This document shows, piece after piece, positions 42,035-52,099 of a stretch of 59,366 nt of DNA (within the stretch, counting starts at the first letter, position 1; every line of letters begins with the position of its first letter). Made by a program: the position numbers and the translations under genes. Below the pieces are notes generated by a model. It worked only from the letters and a program-made list of their open reading frames with translations, searched no databases and was not told where the DNA came from. Origin of the DNA: Gracilaria domingensis (taxonomy: Eukaryota > Rhodophyta > Florideophyceae > Gracilariales > Gracilariaceae); assembly GCA_022539475.1 (NCBI GenBank), contig VCMS01000402.1, forward strand, positions 1-59,366. The letters run 5' to 3'.

Positions 42035-44897
42035 GACTCCCGTTCTTGGGCCTGGCCTCGTCCCGAGGCTGGCCAAACATTCCCATTCTGTGATCAACCG
42101 CGATTGCAGCCATCGCTGAACAACAATTTCCAGCCACCAAGATCCCATTTGGGTGACCATCGTACGCTACGCAACGCGAGAGAGAGCGACGCGAAATTCC
42201 CGTGATGGGAACACAACCAATGTAGCGAGCAACACGGTGAACCCCGTCCTGCCTTCCCTTGAATTCTTGATTGGGTAACGAGTGAGCGCACGAGCGCTGC
42301 GGCTGACCAACACGGCTAAGAGCTGGTCATTTTAGCTCCGAAATACCCAGGGGGCCCGGTCGCCTCAAATGGAAGAAGTCCCATTAGGTTGGCCGGTGAA
42401 CTCGAACGAGCCTCCCCGGCTGGTGCGTTCATGCCGCGGGTACCGCGGTCGATTCCCTCACGAGCTGCGGAAATGTGCAGCCTGTCGCTGAATTCCCGGT
42501 GAGGCGCCGCAACCACTGGCAGCGCGCTTCGTAATTTGTGAGCCGCCGGAATCCCTATGGGCAAATGTGTCGCCCGTTGAGCTACTATTGCGCCTCAGCG
42601 AGCGGAGGCGCTTCCCAATGGGTTGAGATCCCGGCGTTAGACGAATTAACAAACAAAGAAATCCCGAGAGGGTCACGAACGACTTCGACCGCGAAACAGC
42701 GAGGTAGAGATCACAGCAGTCCCGTAGCGGGCCGTCCAACCGAATGAAGGACCGGCGACAGACGCCAAGGAGTGGTGGAGTTCCGATTCCTACAATCCCT
42801 GCGAAGCGTGGGCGAGCGATGCGACACGGCGAACCTCAGTGCGGAAAAATCCCGTTTGGGTCAACAGTCTGATAAGCAAACCAGAAACAAATTCCAGACC
42901 AATTGGGATCCCAGCTGGGCGAGCTACGACCGAAACAGGGTTCGCGATTGCTCCACAATGCGAGAATCCCACGCGAGGTCCAGCGATGCCAACCGCGCAA
43001 GAGCAGGTTCGAACCATCCTCAGAAGTCCCAGAGGGGTGATACGCCATGGGCGGAGTCACGAATAGAGCCCTTAGATTGGTAGCAGACTGTCCTTTCGAG
43101 AGGAAGCTAGTAGGCGCACACCCCGTTACGAGGCGCAGCACTTTCCTGTCGGGTCACTGAAGGTAAGGTAGAGACGCCCCGATGCTGCGAGACTTTGATT
43201 CCCAGCTGGGTCCTTTTCACTCATCGGCATCCCTCTCCGGACGCTTCAGTTTGCTGCTGTATCCTTCCGTAGGGTTCTTCCCGAATACGCATTGTACCGA
43301 AACACTCGGCGTAGACGGCAAATGTTGCTTCCCAATGGGTATGATTTCCTTCCCAGGGGGGTACAACGTGAGAGAGAGAGGCTCTCGAAGCTGTTTTCCC
43401 AAGGGGACACATGTCCGAGTGGGAGGCGTTCACCTTCTGTACGCACCGGGCGACGACATCCCATGGGGGCGCTGCGCTTCGAAACGAATCGCGTTGGATC
43501 GAGAGAAAACTTTCATTGACCCTGTTGGGGGCTACGAATCGCAATCGTCCAGCCACGAGCTACTGACGGTCGAAGGACTGCTCACATGTCCCGGAAGGGT
43601 CGTATCGTTTGCCGGTCACAACGGCTGTTGACCCCGGTACGGGTCGTCTCATCATCGCGCGTGACTAACAAGGGGCATTCTAGATGCGTTTCCTGGCTCC
43701 TTGGTGGGCGATGGTCCTGTTGGGCTTTGCTCACTGTCCTCGTCATATATGGATGAGTTCTCTTTGGCACCCTCCGAGTTGGACTTGAACTGTCCAGGCG
43801 GTGCGGTCTGTCGTAGCCGTCGTACCCGTGGCGGGAATGCGTAGCGCGCTTCAGCTCGTTTGAGTCAATAAAGAGCTTCAGCTTCTCCATTTTGCCTTTG
43901 CAGGACGCGTGTTCGCGGCGCGTTTGCAGTGCTTTCATCCTTTGCGAGGGCCAGCGCGTGCACTTCGGTGGTGTGCGAGGGGTGCGCAGCGTGAGGCACG
44001 GCGCTTTTGTCGCAAATTGAGCTCTTGGGTCCCCTCCCCTTCTTGGAGTGCGCTTGGACTCCAAGCGCCGAGAATTCCCGGCCGGGTGAGCCGGGGGGAT
44101 GTTGGTGGTACGCGCGCGCGTGCACGGCGCTGCGCGCGCGCGGCACGTGCCAGCAAGGTGGCGGGGTGCACAGTACGCGCGGCGGCCAGATAGGTATGTC
44201 CTCGATAGGTGAATAGGCCAAAACCGGCTGATTTCCCAAAGGGTTACTTGCAAGGCGAACCAAAAACTTCGTGCCGGAAATTACCATCCCAGATGGGGTC
44301 GAGAAGCGCGATTCTTTGTTTTGCCCGTTGCTCGGAAACGCGGGCGTTTCAGCGGCTCGCAATGCCCGATTTGGGGTGCGCGGCAAATCAAAATACTTAG
44401 GATTTTTTGATCGTGCCAGACCGCGTCCCTACGTGCAATACTGTATACCCAATCGGCTACCCACAGGCGTGGGCCCCGTGGCGTTTGGCACGCTTGCAAC
44501 GGCGCATAGCAGCGCGTGTGCTTGTGCATGGCCCGCTCGTGTCCCACGTGGGTGATTCGAGCGTGCAACGGGGCGCGCGTGTCCAACTTGGCCGTCCCGT
44601 GCGTGCAACGGCGCATGCTAGCAATGCCGGAGGCTGCGCAGAGGTGCATAGTCCTCAAAAGGTCGGGTGCGCGGTACTGCGGACGTTCCAAGTCGTCCTA
44701 GATCGTCCCCACGGGTCCAAAGTTCTCCGAGAACGTTGCGAAGCCTTTCGAAGGCCTTTGCGAGACCCATGGGGACTTTGAAAGCGCGCTATTCCGCCGG
44801 GAAAAATTGTGGCCGCCATGGCCGGGGGGGGACTATGCCAAAATTTTCCTTACCCAAAACGGGAAAAGTACTCCAAAGTCCTCGAAAGAGGTTGCGT
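42035..44897 (-). repeat. Long 3' untranslated region with phased CCC-N-GGG dyads
   Basis: No protein is encoded between the chromodomain and the 3' LTR. The region is studded with CCC(N2-5)GGG motifs at a mean spacing close to 61 bp: 42,143; 42,199; 42,553; 42,614; 42,663; 42,721; 42,851; 42,910; 43,028; 43,201; 43,331; 43,398; 43,461; 43,520; 43,591; 43,633, with degenerate forms filling most gaps. The sequence between the dyads is not repeated. The polypurine tract expected next to 42,034 is only weakly visible. Confidence 0.7.
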
Positions 44898-45158
44898 TCA
44901 GTTGCGCGAGCATGCGCGGTCGCGTCGCGCGCGAAAGCGTGCGACAAAGTTAAAGGGAATGTTGTCGAGGGGTTCCCAGAAGTCTCTCGAAGGTGGGTAA
45001 CCGTACCATCGGACTTTGACAACTGCAGACCCATCAGGGGCCACACCCTCGTCCAGGACTTTTTCTACGACCCATTCGCGGTAATCGTCGCGTTCCTCTT
45101 CGAGGAGTTCAGGCGGGAGTTCCACGTTGGGGAGAGGTGTCCCAAAGGGTTCAGGCAA
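44898..45158 (-). pseudogene. Chromodomain at the C-terminus of the integrase
   Basis: An open frame encodes an acidic lead-in and then a chromodomain with the typical W-V-V-E-K-V-L-D start, the aromatic pair in VRWYGY, and D-F-W-E-P-L-D-N-I. Chromodomains in chromoviruses bind modified histone tails and steer integration. It is in a different frame from the upstream integrase, so one frameshift lies near 45,070-45,160. Length (about 50 residues for the fold) is normal. Confidence 0.85.
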
Positions 45159-46366
45159 GGTGGTAGGATCGACCGAGACCTGTTTAGGGCCAGTAGACTG
45201 TGGCTCAGAAGAGCGTTCCCAGCGGGGTCAGACGCCTCGGAAACCATCGTCGGCGTTCCCTGTGGGACTGATGCGGGCTGACGCCACTCCGGCTGAGTCG
45301 TCAGTGGCTCAGTCGCGTCAGGACCCCGTGGGGCTCTTGTGACACGGTCGATGGAGACCGTGTCATGCAGGTCGCCGTCCAAGATGGTCACGGTTGTGTC
45401 TGTAGCTTTGACAACCCGAAAAGGACCAGTTGTCCTAGGAAGAAGCTTGCGGGAGACAGCTTCTTCCTCCGCAGTCTCCGTTGCTTTCCGTGGAGGGCGG
45501 TCTAAAAAGACGTATTCCCCAGGGGAAATTGAGAGCTGAGCCCGTACACGGGAATCAAAGTCGGCCTTGTAGCGCCGCTGGACACTGTCCATTGTCGCTT
45601 TGGCCTTCGAAAGGAGATACCGAATACGGGCGCGTGTCTGACCTTTAACTGTGACCGAATTCGGATTGTCAGACCCAGATGGGAGGATAGCGGTGGTTGG
45701 GGCGTCAACGACGATCCCAGGGGGGTGTGGCGTTAGCAACAAGTCAAGAGGTGTCGTCCCGGTGGTTCTATGAACCTGAGAGTTGTACGCAAAGACCAAG
45801 GGCGGGACGAAATCATCCCAGTCTTGCTGGTGCTCGGACACGTAATGCCTAAGGCGTCCCATAAGGGTTCGATTAAAGCACTCCGCCTGTCCGTTAGTCT
45901 GCGGGTGGTAGGCCGCCGTCAGTAAATGACGCAAACCTAGATCCTCGCAAAGGGCTTCGAAGAATTTCGCGACGAACTGCGGTCCGTTATCGATCAGCAA
46001 GTACTGGGGTGCCCCATATGGGAATACACAGTGCTCCAAGAAGGCAAGCGCGACATTGCTAGCTTCTGTAGCCCGTAAGGGAATAGCGCGAGCCAGCTTG
46101 AAGAAGCGGTCAGTAATGACCAAGATAAAGCGATTCCCATGTGTGGTCTTCGTGAGTGGCCCCAGTATGTCCATAGCGACAAATTCGAGAGGACCCGCTG
46201 GGGGAAATAGCTTCAGATACTTTTGATGCTTGTGCTGCGTACCTCGCGTCGCAGCGCATGACCGGCAATCCTTGACAGTCTGATAAACGTCATTCGCCAT
46301 GAATGGCCAATAAAAGTCCCGTCTGAGGGTCGCGTACATTTTCCTCCCTCCAGGGTGACCAGCCAA
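45065..46366 (-). pseudogene. Gypsy integrase
   Basis: This encodes the zinc-binding domain end (C-R-S-C-A-A-T) and the catalytic core: Asp in VAMDILGPLT, Asp in YLLIDNGPQF, and Glu in QTNGQAECFNRTL. The C-terminal SH3-like region and proline-rich tail follow. It inserts element cDNA into the genome. It is in frame for ~430 codons; the H-H of the zinc finger sits upstream in the RNase H frame, showing one frameshift near 46,300. Confidence 0.9.
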
Positions 46367-47613
46367 TCTTGGATAATGCGATAGATAGAGTACGCGGTCC
46401 CGTAGGGTTGGAGGGACCAGGCGCTGAATTGCACCGTCCAGGGGTGAGGTCCTTGAAAGGAAACCATGATGGTCGTACCCGAAGCGGGACTGGGGCTCTC
46501 CAACGGATTCAGCGATACCCTTACATCACGGGTCTTTCGCTTGCTCCGCCAGAAGTTCACCCCTTGGGATAGGCAGTACTTCCGTTTGCTCCGTGTCCAT
46601 GGCCAGTACATCATCATCCCCTGAGGGTTCGTTCGCGCTGTCAGAGTCCTCCCAATCAATGAGGACGTTCTCGTAAAGAGTCTCCCCTTCTTAGACTGTA
46701 GCCACGAGGCAATCACAGTCCCAGTCGGGTTCCATTGCGAAGCAGGGGAGTCGTCCTCAAGAGGTCCTTCACCGAGACCCTCGGTCTCCAAACGGGACAG
46801 TGCGTCCGCAGCTTGGTGCTTGACACCCGCACGATGCACTACGTCAAAGTCCAACTCTGACAAGCGTAGGCGCCAGCATGCGAGTCGTCCGGTACAGTCG
46901 GCCAAATTGAGGATCCACCTGAGCGAGTGGTGGTCAGTCCTGACGATGAATCTTTCACCTTCCAGGTATGGCCTTAAAAGGAGCATCGACCACACAACCG
47001 CGAGGCATTCCTTCTCGGTGGTCGTGTACTTCCGCTCCGCCCGCGAGAGGAAACGGCTCCAATACCCAATAGGTTTGTACTCCTTCCCGCCAGGTTGTTG
47101 TTGGAGTAAGGTATAGCCAACCGGGACATCGCACGCGTCGGTGTCCAATAGGTACGGACGTCCCGGTACGGGTGAAGCCAAAACTGGTGGAGAGATCAGT
47201 CTATCTCGCAACTCCTGAAAGGCCTCGTACTCTTCATCGTTCAATATCCCAAAATTATCGGGTTGTCCCTTTTCAAGTTTCCTGTTCAAAGGTGCAGCAA
47301 TGCGAGCGAAGTTAAGGACAAATCTTCGAAACACATTGCACAGTCCTACAAAGGAGCGGATTCCCGTCTGGGTCGTGGGCGGTTTAGCCTGCCTAATGGC
47401 ATCGCACGTCCTCTTGGAAACCTGTAGTTTTCCGGGCCGGACTACGTGTCCCAGGTAGTCCACAGAGGCCTGGAAGAAGAAGCATTTCTTCAGCTTCAGA
47501 GTGACTCCAGCATCCCGTAAAAGGGTCAGCACGTGGCGAATGTGCCGGAAGTGCTCCGCCAAAGAGCGGGAGTAGATGATGACGTCATCCAAGTACACCA
47601 GGCGTACTGCCAC
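46213..47613 (-). pseudogene. RT palm/thumb end, connection and RNase H of the Gypsy element
   Basis: The frame opens with VYLDDVIIYS, the catalytic Y-x-D-D of reverse transcriptase, then the thumb, and RNase H with LLDTDACDVPVGYTLLQQ, the KEC-LAVVWS block and HHSLRW...ADALSR. The last part before the frame change is the integrase N-terminal zinc domain. RNase H removes the RNA strand after copying. One base is missing just before YLDD relative to the upstream frame. Confidence 0.9.
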
Positions 47614-48113
47614 TTGACCTTACTCAGGATGATATCCAGCGCCCTCTGAAAGGCAGCGGGCGCATTCTTCAACCCGAAGGGTATTCTTGTGAAGCGGTAC
47701 AAACCCATATGGGATGTAAATGTCGCCTTGTCGCGATCTTCTTCCGCAATCTCAACCTGCCAATACCCACTATTGGCGTCGAGGGTTGAGAAGATGGTGG
47801 TTTTCCCAAGGGAATCAATACACTCATCCATACGTGGGATGGGGTATGCGTCCCGAGGGGTCACCGCGTTGAGCCGGCGGTAGTCAATACAGAACCGCCA
47901 GCTACCGTCCTTCTTTTGGACAAACACCACAGGGCTTGCCCATTCGGCCTTTGAAGGTTCAAATACGCCCGAGTCCAACATGCGTTGAACCTCGAGGCCT
48001 TCCATTGCTCTGGCCTTGTGCCCAGCCCTGTAGGGGACTTGACACACCGGTTTTGAACCCGGTTCGAGTGCAATCCTGTGTAAGGCCGCGTCTATGTGAC
48101 CGAGGCGGTCCGA
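47526..48113 (-). pseudogene. Reverse transcriptase fingers/palm of the Gypsy element
   Basis: This begins directly after an isolated TAG at 48,114-48,116 and in the same frame as the ORF before it; a Phe is usual at that spot in related enzymes. It encodes the HRI-L-G-S-K-P block, SPVVFVQKKDGSWRFCIDYR with the first catalytic Asp context, TLDANSGYWQVEI and FGLKNAPAAFQR. The frame is lost at about 47,613, just before YLDD. Confidence 0.9.
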
Positions 48114-49226
48114 CTACATATCTTCAAAGTCCTGTAGAAGGTCGATAATTTGGCCCTTGTGGGAAGAGAATTTTTCACCAATCTGGACCAACTCGCGCCA
48201 GTCTTTCGCTCCCTGTGGGTCATTCTTCTCAATCGAGTCGTCGCGTTCGAGTCCCTCGCTGGGTGCACCCTCCTCTTTTTTAAGACGAGACCCACTGGGA
48301 CCGTCTTCAAGTATTGTTAGCAAGCGAGGGGCTGGTAACGCGAGTCCAATGACCATATTCTTGGGCATGCCAACTTCCCGATGGGAGAAGTTGCTGACGA
48401 GTACCCTAAATGGACGGTTCGGAATGATATTCATGACACCGTTGGCCATGGGCGAAAGATCTCGTGAGACCCTTTTCGGATGGTTCTGTAGGAAAACCAA
48501 ACCTGGTGTCTCACAAGTGACTAGCACTTCCCGTTGGGTCATAGGGGGTATGGAAAGCGGTTGGGCGAGGCGGGCCTTGTTGGATACAGTGTTCCGAGGT
48601 AATTGGTCAATGACGTTCTTATCCCCAAGGGGTCCTCGAGAAGCACTGACAATGGCCACCGGTGGTGCACCATATAAAGAAACCTTGCGCTCGCGCGGAT
48701 ATATCGCACGGACGTGGCAGTCGATGAATGAAGTTCCCAGAAGGGCATCGGCTGCCAGGTTCGTGGCGGCCAGGAACGGTATGCGCTGCCGCAAATTTCC
48801 CAATCGGGTCGGAAGCACGATGGTTCCCAGTATATTCATGGGTTCCTTCGACGCGTTGAAAACCCGAGGGGTCCGTTTACGGTTGAGAAACCGTTCTTAC
48901 CCACGTGGGAGATTCTTCGCATGTATGATGTTCGGGCCGGCGCCAGTGTCCAGAATTACCAGGAGGGTTTTGGTCGTGCGCTTCGTAAGTCCCGCTTCCA
49001 TATGGATTTTATAGTTCTCTCGGGTCATAATATAAACTGCACCCATATCGGGGCCGTCCTCGTCTTCAGACCCAAGGAGACTATTACTGTGGGCATCCTC
49101 AGAGTCCCATAGTGGGTTGGATTCTGCGTCAGCCTGAGGGGTGAGGCTCGTACCTCGAGAGGAAAGCGTGGCCCCTACGCTTCCTCCGTCTCGTTTCCCT
49201 TCGGGTGCGCGCTGTCCTCGATAGGA
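48114..49226 (-). pseudogene. Aspartic protease and linker of the Gypsy element
   Basis: The pol frame opens right after the gag stop (a TGA in this frame overlaps it) and is -1 relative to gag. The protease active site DTGA is at 48,939-48,950 within VILDTGAGPNIIHAK. An isolated TAA at 48,897-48,899 interrupts it; the same frame then continues to 48,117 through the rest of the protease (LLGTSFIDCH) and a Pro/Asp-rich linker. The protease would cut Gag-Pol into working parts. Confidence 0.75.
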
Positions 49227-49228
49227 CT

Positions 49229-51583
49229 CTACTCAAAGAAGAGGATTTGATTGACCTGTTGAGGGCTCCGCGAAGGTGCAGGAGCACGTCCCACGGGGTT
49301 CAGTCTCGCTTGCGGGTAACGGTCTTGCGCTGCAGCCTGACCTGAGGGCAATTGCACACTTGGGCTTTGACGTAACGCCTTTCCCTGGCGGGGCTTATAG
49401 TACCCTTCGGCGACACGTCGGTGATAATTCGCCTCGCGAACTTGCACCAACGTGTTCCGGTATTTGGGCGGGAGCCATTCGCAGCAAGGCCAAGAGGTGG
49501 ACAGACAGATACGACAGGGAGTCGTTCTGTTGTCCGAATTCGGTGCCGCGCGATACAGTGGTGGTGCTTGAGTGGGCGTCACCGGATTAACCCTGGGGGG
49601 CGTGTCGTTGAAGTCCCGACGGGGTTGTATCGCAGACGGAGTCGAAGTACCCGTAGAAGGAGAAGAGGGGATACAAGGGGGCGCCGCTGGTTGAACAGCA
49701 AGGGCCAGGGCGTCCTCGTCTTCAAAATGCACGCCCCAGTCGGGTTCATCTGTGTCAGTTGAGACACTCGGCGAAGCCTTCGATGAGACCAGTCGGGTTT
49801 GTGTGCTCTTCGCCGCCTCCAGTGTTTTAAAGTACTTCCTGCCTCCCCGACGGGTATCACCCAGCCCTCCAGCATAGCTGACGAGCTGGCGGAAAACCAC
49901 TTTGGGATGCGTTGACGAGTGCATGCGTACACCGGCCCTGATTGCGGGAAGCAATCCCTCGACGAAAAGGGCCCTGAGGTGACCCTCTGGGAAGATGTTT
50001 CCACATCGGAGGTTCTTTGTCCACAATTGGTCAGCGAAATTGCGTTCCGACACCGCTGAGCTCTGGCGGTGTGTGATGACGTCGTGGTAGACCTCCGATA
50101 GGACATCATCCGTCGCGTAAACCTCAAGAAGGTAGTTGACCACCTCGGGGCAGGAAGAGAGGAGCTCAGAACTCTTCTCGACCACGGCCCCGGATTCGCC
50201 AGTGATCTTGGCGGTTACTGTGTCCTTAGCAGGCTGCTCCAGAAAGAAGCGAAACAGCCAGAGGGCTGCTCCTTCGTGTACACCATTCTGGTCACACGCA
50301 TTCCGGAACGCGGCTAAGAACCGTAAGACCAAAATTGGATCTTTGCCCGAGAGCTTCAAGGGCATTTGCAGTTGCATGCGTTTCGCATGCTTTGCAACTG
50401 CGCGAGCGACCGAAGCGTTGTAACGCCCACTCTGGTCGTCCAAACGATAGTGCTTGAAGCTAAGCACTTTAGAAAAGTCCCCATTGTTGTGTCGAATGCG
50501 CCGCAAATGCGAAACGTCCACTTCGGGGTCGGAATCGTCCGAGTCGACCGCGTCTGACCGGTCTGAGTCAGACGGCGAGTAGTCCGAGTCGGAAAAGCCA
50601 TGACCCTTGCGGGATGACTTCCTCTTGTTCCGACGTCGGTTTGGGGACTTCCGGTTCCTCCCTTTGTCACGGCCCACGTGGGAATCGCGACCGGTACTCT
50701 TCTGCTTCCCTGGGAGGGGACTGCCCAAGTCGGATCTATCAATGTTGGGGTCCCTGCCAGGTCTGGAATCTGCTTCATGTTCGGCAGGGATAGTGGTCGG
50801 TTGCCATACCGAAACGGCCGGCTGACGGTTGACGGTTTGCTCATACCCAATGGGAGAGAGCTGGAGACGGCGCTGTACCTCAGTGTGCACACTGGTGGCA
50901 ATAGTGCCGTCCAGAATTCCGGTGACGGTCATCTTAGAAGCGACCCGCTGGACAAGGGTATCCAGCAAGCCCTCCACTTCAGCATTAACCCTTTGAGGAA
51001 TACGGCGCTCGACCTCGAGTGTCACCATGGACTCCACGAGTGGCCTCAGGGCAATGAGTAGTTCTCCCGTAACGGGTTGAACCTCACTCCGTGCGGGTCG
51101 TTGCGGGGTCCCAACGAAGGTCTCAGACGCTGTTAACCTGGGGGCCTGCGGCTGCGTAGTCGCTTCTCGAGAGGCATGCTGGCGCATGGCCTCGAGACGG
51201 TTCCGAAAGTCGGTCGGGGAGGACTGACGGAGTATGCGCTCCGGGTCCTCCACACGTGGTAGAATCCCTCCATGGGTACTTCGGGTGCTCGGAGCCCCTG
51301 AACCGGGAGCAGGCGGCCCTTCGTCAGTGTCGTTATCCCGATGGGGTGGAGCAGGACCGGCATGTCCATGGGAAGATCCCGGTGGGGTGGCCATAACGGT
51401 AGGCGGAGGGGAATTTTCGTCCGGCTTGCGACAAAATGAACCCAAATGCGGGAAAGTTAGAGAAAACCCTAGAGGGAAAAAGCGACGGAGCGGCGAAACT
51501 AAATGATCCGCGACGAGTCGGAAAGGCTTGAAAGGAAGAAGATGATTTGCAAAGCGAAGGCGAATCCCTTTGAGGGTCGGCAT
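49229..51583 (-). CDS. Gag polyprotein of the Gypsy element, 784 residues, intact
   Basis: ATG at 51,581-51,583 lies ~48 bp after the 5' LTR; the frame is open to TAG 49,229-49,231. The N-terminal half is Pro/Ser/Arg-rich, with an acidic DSDYSPSDSDRSD stretch. A helical capsid-like domain (about residues 405-590) has the LKLSGKDPILVLRFLAAF pattern of retrotransposon gags. The C-terminus has a Cys cluster (CRICLSTSWPCC) but not the usual CCHC knuckle. It would build the particle around element RNA. It is the only element gene with no visible break. Confidence 0.85.
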   Translation of the reverse strand: MPTLKGIRLRFANHLLPFKPFRLVADHLVSPLRRFFPLGFSLTFPHLGSFCRKPDENSPPPTVMATPPGSSHGHAGPAPPHRDNDTDEGPPAPGSGAPSTRSTHGGILPRVEDPERILRQSSPTDFRNRLEAMRQHASREATTQPQAPRLTASETFVGTPQRPARSEVQPVTGELLIALRPLVESMVTLEVERRIPQRVNAEVEGLLDTLVQRVASKMTVTGILDGTIATSVHTEVQRRLQLSPIGYEQTVNRQPAVSVWQPTTIPAEHEADSRPGRDPNIDRSDLGSPLPGKQKSTGRDSHVGRDKGRNRKSPNRRRNKRKSSRKGHGFSDSDYSPSDSDRSDAVDSDDSDPEVDVSHLRRIRHNNGDFSKVLSFKHYRLDDQSGRYNASVARAVAKHAKRMQLQMPLKLSGKDPILVLRFLAAFRNACDQNGVHEGAALWLFRFFLEQPAKDTVTAKITGESGAVVEKSSELLSSCPEVVNYLLEVYATDDVLSEVYHDVITHRQSSAVSERNFADQLWTKNLRCGNIFPEGHLRALFVEGLLPAIRAGVRMHSSTHPKVVFRQLVSYAGGLGDTRRGGRKYFKTLEAAKSTQTRLVSSKASPSVSTDTDEPDWGVHFEDEDALALAVQPAAPPCIPSSPSTGTSTPSAIQPRRDFNDTPPRVNPVTPTQAPPLYRAAPNSDNRTTPCRICLSTSWPCCEWLPPKYRNTLVQVREANYHRRVAEGYYKPRQGKALRQSPSVQLPSGQAAAQDRYPQARLNPVGRAPAPSRSPQQVNQILFFE

Positions 51584-51610
51584 TAACCAGAAAACCCGAC
51601 CGGGGGAATT

Positions 51611-51628
51611 CTAGGTCGGGGAGGACCA
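51611..51628 (-). other. Candidate primer binding site
   Basis: On the minus strand, two bases after the end of the 5' LTR, the sequence begins TGGTCCTCCCCGACC. TGG matches the CCA end of a tRNA, and position and length fit a tRNA-primed reverse transcription start. I cannot name the tRNA. Confidence 0.55.
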
Positions 51629-51630
51629 GT

Positions 51631-52099
51631 TGTAGTACAGCCACAGGCCGTGACAAGCCGTACTATTGCTCTGATAGAAGAACCAATAATTCCGCAGCAC
51701 CAAGCGGGACGAAGGAGAACTTCAACAGACATGCTAACCAACGGGCACGAGATTAGGCGTGGGCCTGAGCACCGTTAGTGACGGGTAGGTGACACTGTTG
51801 GAGAACGACTAGCACAATGGAAAGATATTCCGGCTTAGAGGTGTGCTTTTGAGGTATATCACCACGGTGGCTCTAGCCGGCGGGAGATGCTAAGTGTTCC
51901 TCCTCTGACGCGCAGCGAGCCACGTGATGAAAAATAATAAACCTATCTACTACAAGGGGGCTCCCAAGGGCGCATCACTACCAACTGTCACACCCTACAA
52001 CGTGTGTGGGACCCAAGGTGCACCCTGTGCACACTACTACCTACAAACTTGATCTATTATGGCACCTCGGGCACACGGGTGCATTCCATAGCACTAACA
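51631..52099 (-). repeat. LTR (5' LTR of the element)
   Basis: 469 bp, aligned throughout with 41,609-42,034, starting TGTAGTACAG and ending GCACTAACA. It is 43 bp longer than the other LTR, mostly through scattered single-base insertions, which is unusual for the two LTRs of one element. Confidence 0.85.

Larger units (their letters stand above)
41609..52099 (-). mobile_element. Full-length Gypsy (chromovirus-type) LTR retrotransposon
   Basis: Two LTRs in the same orientation enclose, on the minus strand, gag, protease, RT, RNase H, integrase and a chromodomain, then a 2.8-kb non-coding 3' region. The domain order (PR-RT-RH-IN) and chromodomain identify a Ty3/Gypsy chromovirus, an element that copies itself through RNA and targets chromatin. 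Gag is intact; pol has at least three frameshifts and two isolated stops, so this copy is not autonomous as sequenced. Flanking 5-mers (AGCAC on the left; ACGAC on the right) are not an identical target duplication. Confidence 0.9.

Noticed and set aside
43000..43020. tRNA gene suggested by GGTTCGAACC
   Set aside because: No matching acceptor, D or anticodon arms around it.
42143..43643. CRISPR array, because of the ~60-bp periodicity
   Set aside because: The recurring unit is only ~10 bp and variable; there are no conserved 25-40-bp repeats, and the host is a eukaryote.
22313..48899. Alternative genetic code with TAA/TAG as sense codons
   Set aside because: Isolated in-frame TAA/TAG occur at 22,313, 29,133, 31,073, 48,114 and 48,897, but other genes end plausibly in TAG (29,757), the residues expected at these sites differ, and decay explains them.
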